NCBI GenBank assembly: GCA_003486285.1
Contig: DNGH01000207.1
Location: forward strand, 1-13,793
Source: Actinomycetota bacterium
GTDB lineage: Bacteria > Actinomycetota > Acidimicrobiia > Spongiisociales > UBA11373
Length of the DNA stretch: 13,793 nucleotides
Direction of reading: 5' to 3'
This document shows, piece by piece, positions 13,557-13,793 of this stretch (position 1 is the first letter of the stretch; each line of letters opens with the position of its first letter). The position numbers and the translations under genes are program-made. A model generated the notes under the pieces. The model searched no databases, had not been told where the DNA came from, and saw nothing but the letters and a program-made list of their open reading frames with translations.

Positions 13557-13793
13557 TCAAGCCCTCGACCGATTAGTACCGGTCAGCTGAGCACATTGCT
13601 GCGCTTCCACTTCCGGCCTATCAACCTGATGTTCTCTCAGGGGTCTTACCCGCTTGATGCGGTGGGAGGTCTCATCTCGAGGCCGGCTTCGCACTTAGAT
13701 GCCTTCAGCGCTTATCCGTGCCGTACGTAGCCAACCAGCAATGCCCTTGGCAGGACAACTGGCACACCAGAGGTACGTCCATCCCGGTCCTCT
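13557..13793 (-). rRNA. rrl: 23S ribosomal RNA, 3' end (partial)
   Basis: The minus strand ends with ACCGGTACTAATCGGTCGAG followed by GGCTTGA, the characteristic 23S 3' terminus. Upstream it shows conserved domain VI sequence such as TAAGCGCTGAAGGCATCTAA and GATGAGACCTCCCACCGC. The rest of the gene lies beyond the right edge. The exact 3' end is approximate. Confidence 0.96.

Overview
The window is GC-rich chromosomal DNA, most likely from an actinomycete (Actinomycetota). The class is uncertain; Acidimicrobiia or a neighbouring lineage is my guess from the gene set. Supporting signs are dense coding with GC-rich third positions, frequent GTG starts, an F420-type luciferase-family oxidoreductase, and a promoter style typical of the phylum: a TANNNT -10 hexamer ending 6-7 nt before a start codon, which implies leaderless mRNAs. 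Six genes show this pattern clearly, and it decides several start codons. I see no phage, insertion sequence, CRISPR array or tRNA.

Layout, left to right. 1-416 (-): start of a membrane-anchored or secreted protein with a long Asp/Glu/His tail that runs off the window. 547-1812 (+): DNA polymerase IV (dinB). 1825-3528 (-): SulP anion transporter with a STAS domain. 3576-4490 (+): F420-dependent luciferase-like oxidoreductase. 4571-5509 (-): lipoprotein metallophosphatase of the tartrate-resistant/purple acid phosphatase type. 5569-5949 (+): thioredoxin. 5928-6557 and 6554-6943 (-): tag and msrB, an overlapping pair. 7005-8012 (-): queuosine-5'-phosphate hydrolase (Qng1, DUF2419). 8052-8996 (+): ribokinase-like PfkB kinase, divergent from qng1. 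9072-10271 and 10268-10468 (-): YibE/F membrane protein and a small DUF2277 protein. 10496-11038 and 11075-11395 (-): an HTH-DUF2087 protein and a short SSB. 11473-12399 (+): metallo-beta-lactamase-fold hydrolase. 12401-13309 (-): TPR protein with a disordered basic N-terminus. From 13345 to the right edge (-): the end of an rRNA operon (rrn terminator, 5S, and the 3' end of 23S).

Functional links. dinB (translesion synthesis), tag (alkylation repair), msrB (methionine sulfoxide repair), thioredoxin (a likely MsrB reductant) and a second SSB give the region a loose damage-repair flavour, but they are in separate transcription units. The most specific pairing is qng1 with the divergent ribokinase-like gene. 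Qng1 releases queuine and ribose 5-phosphate from queuosine 5'-phosphate, so a neighbouring kinase of the ribose/nucleoside family could supply its substrate or share its product pool. Their two -10 elements overlap at a single TA step. Several convergent pairs are separated by compact hairpins, two of which overlap stop codons. No stretch longer than about 130 bases lacks a gene or RNA.
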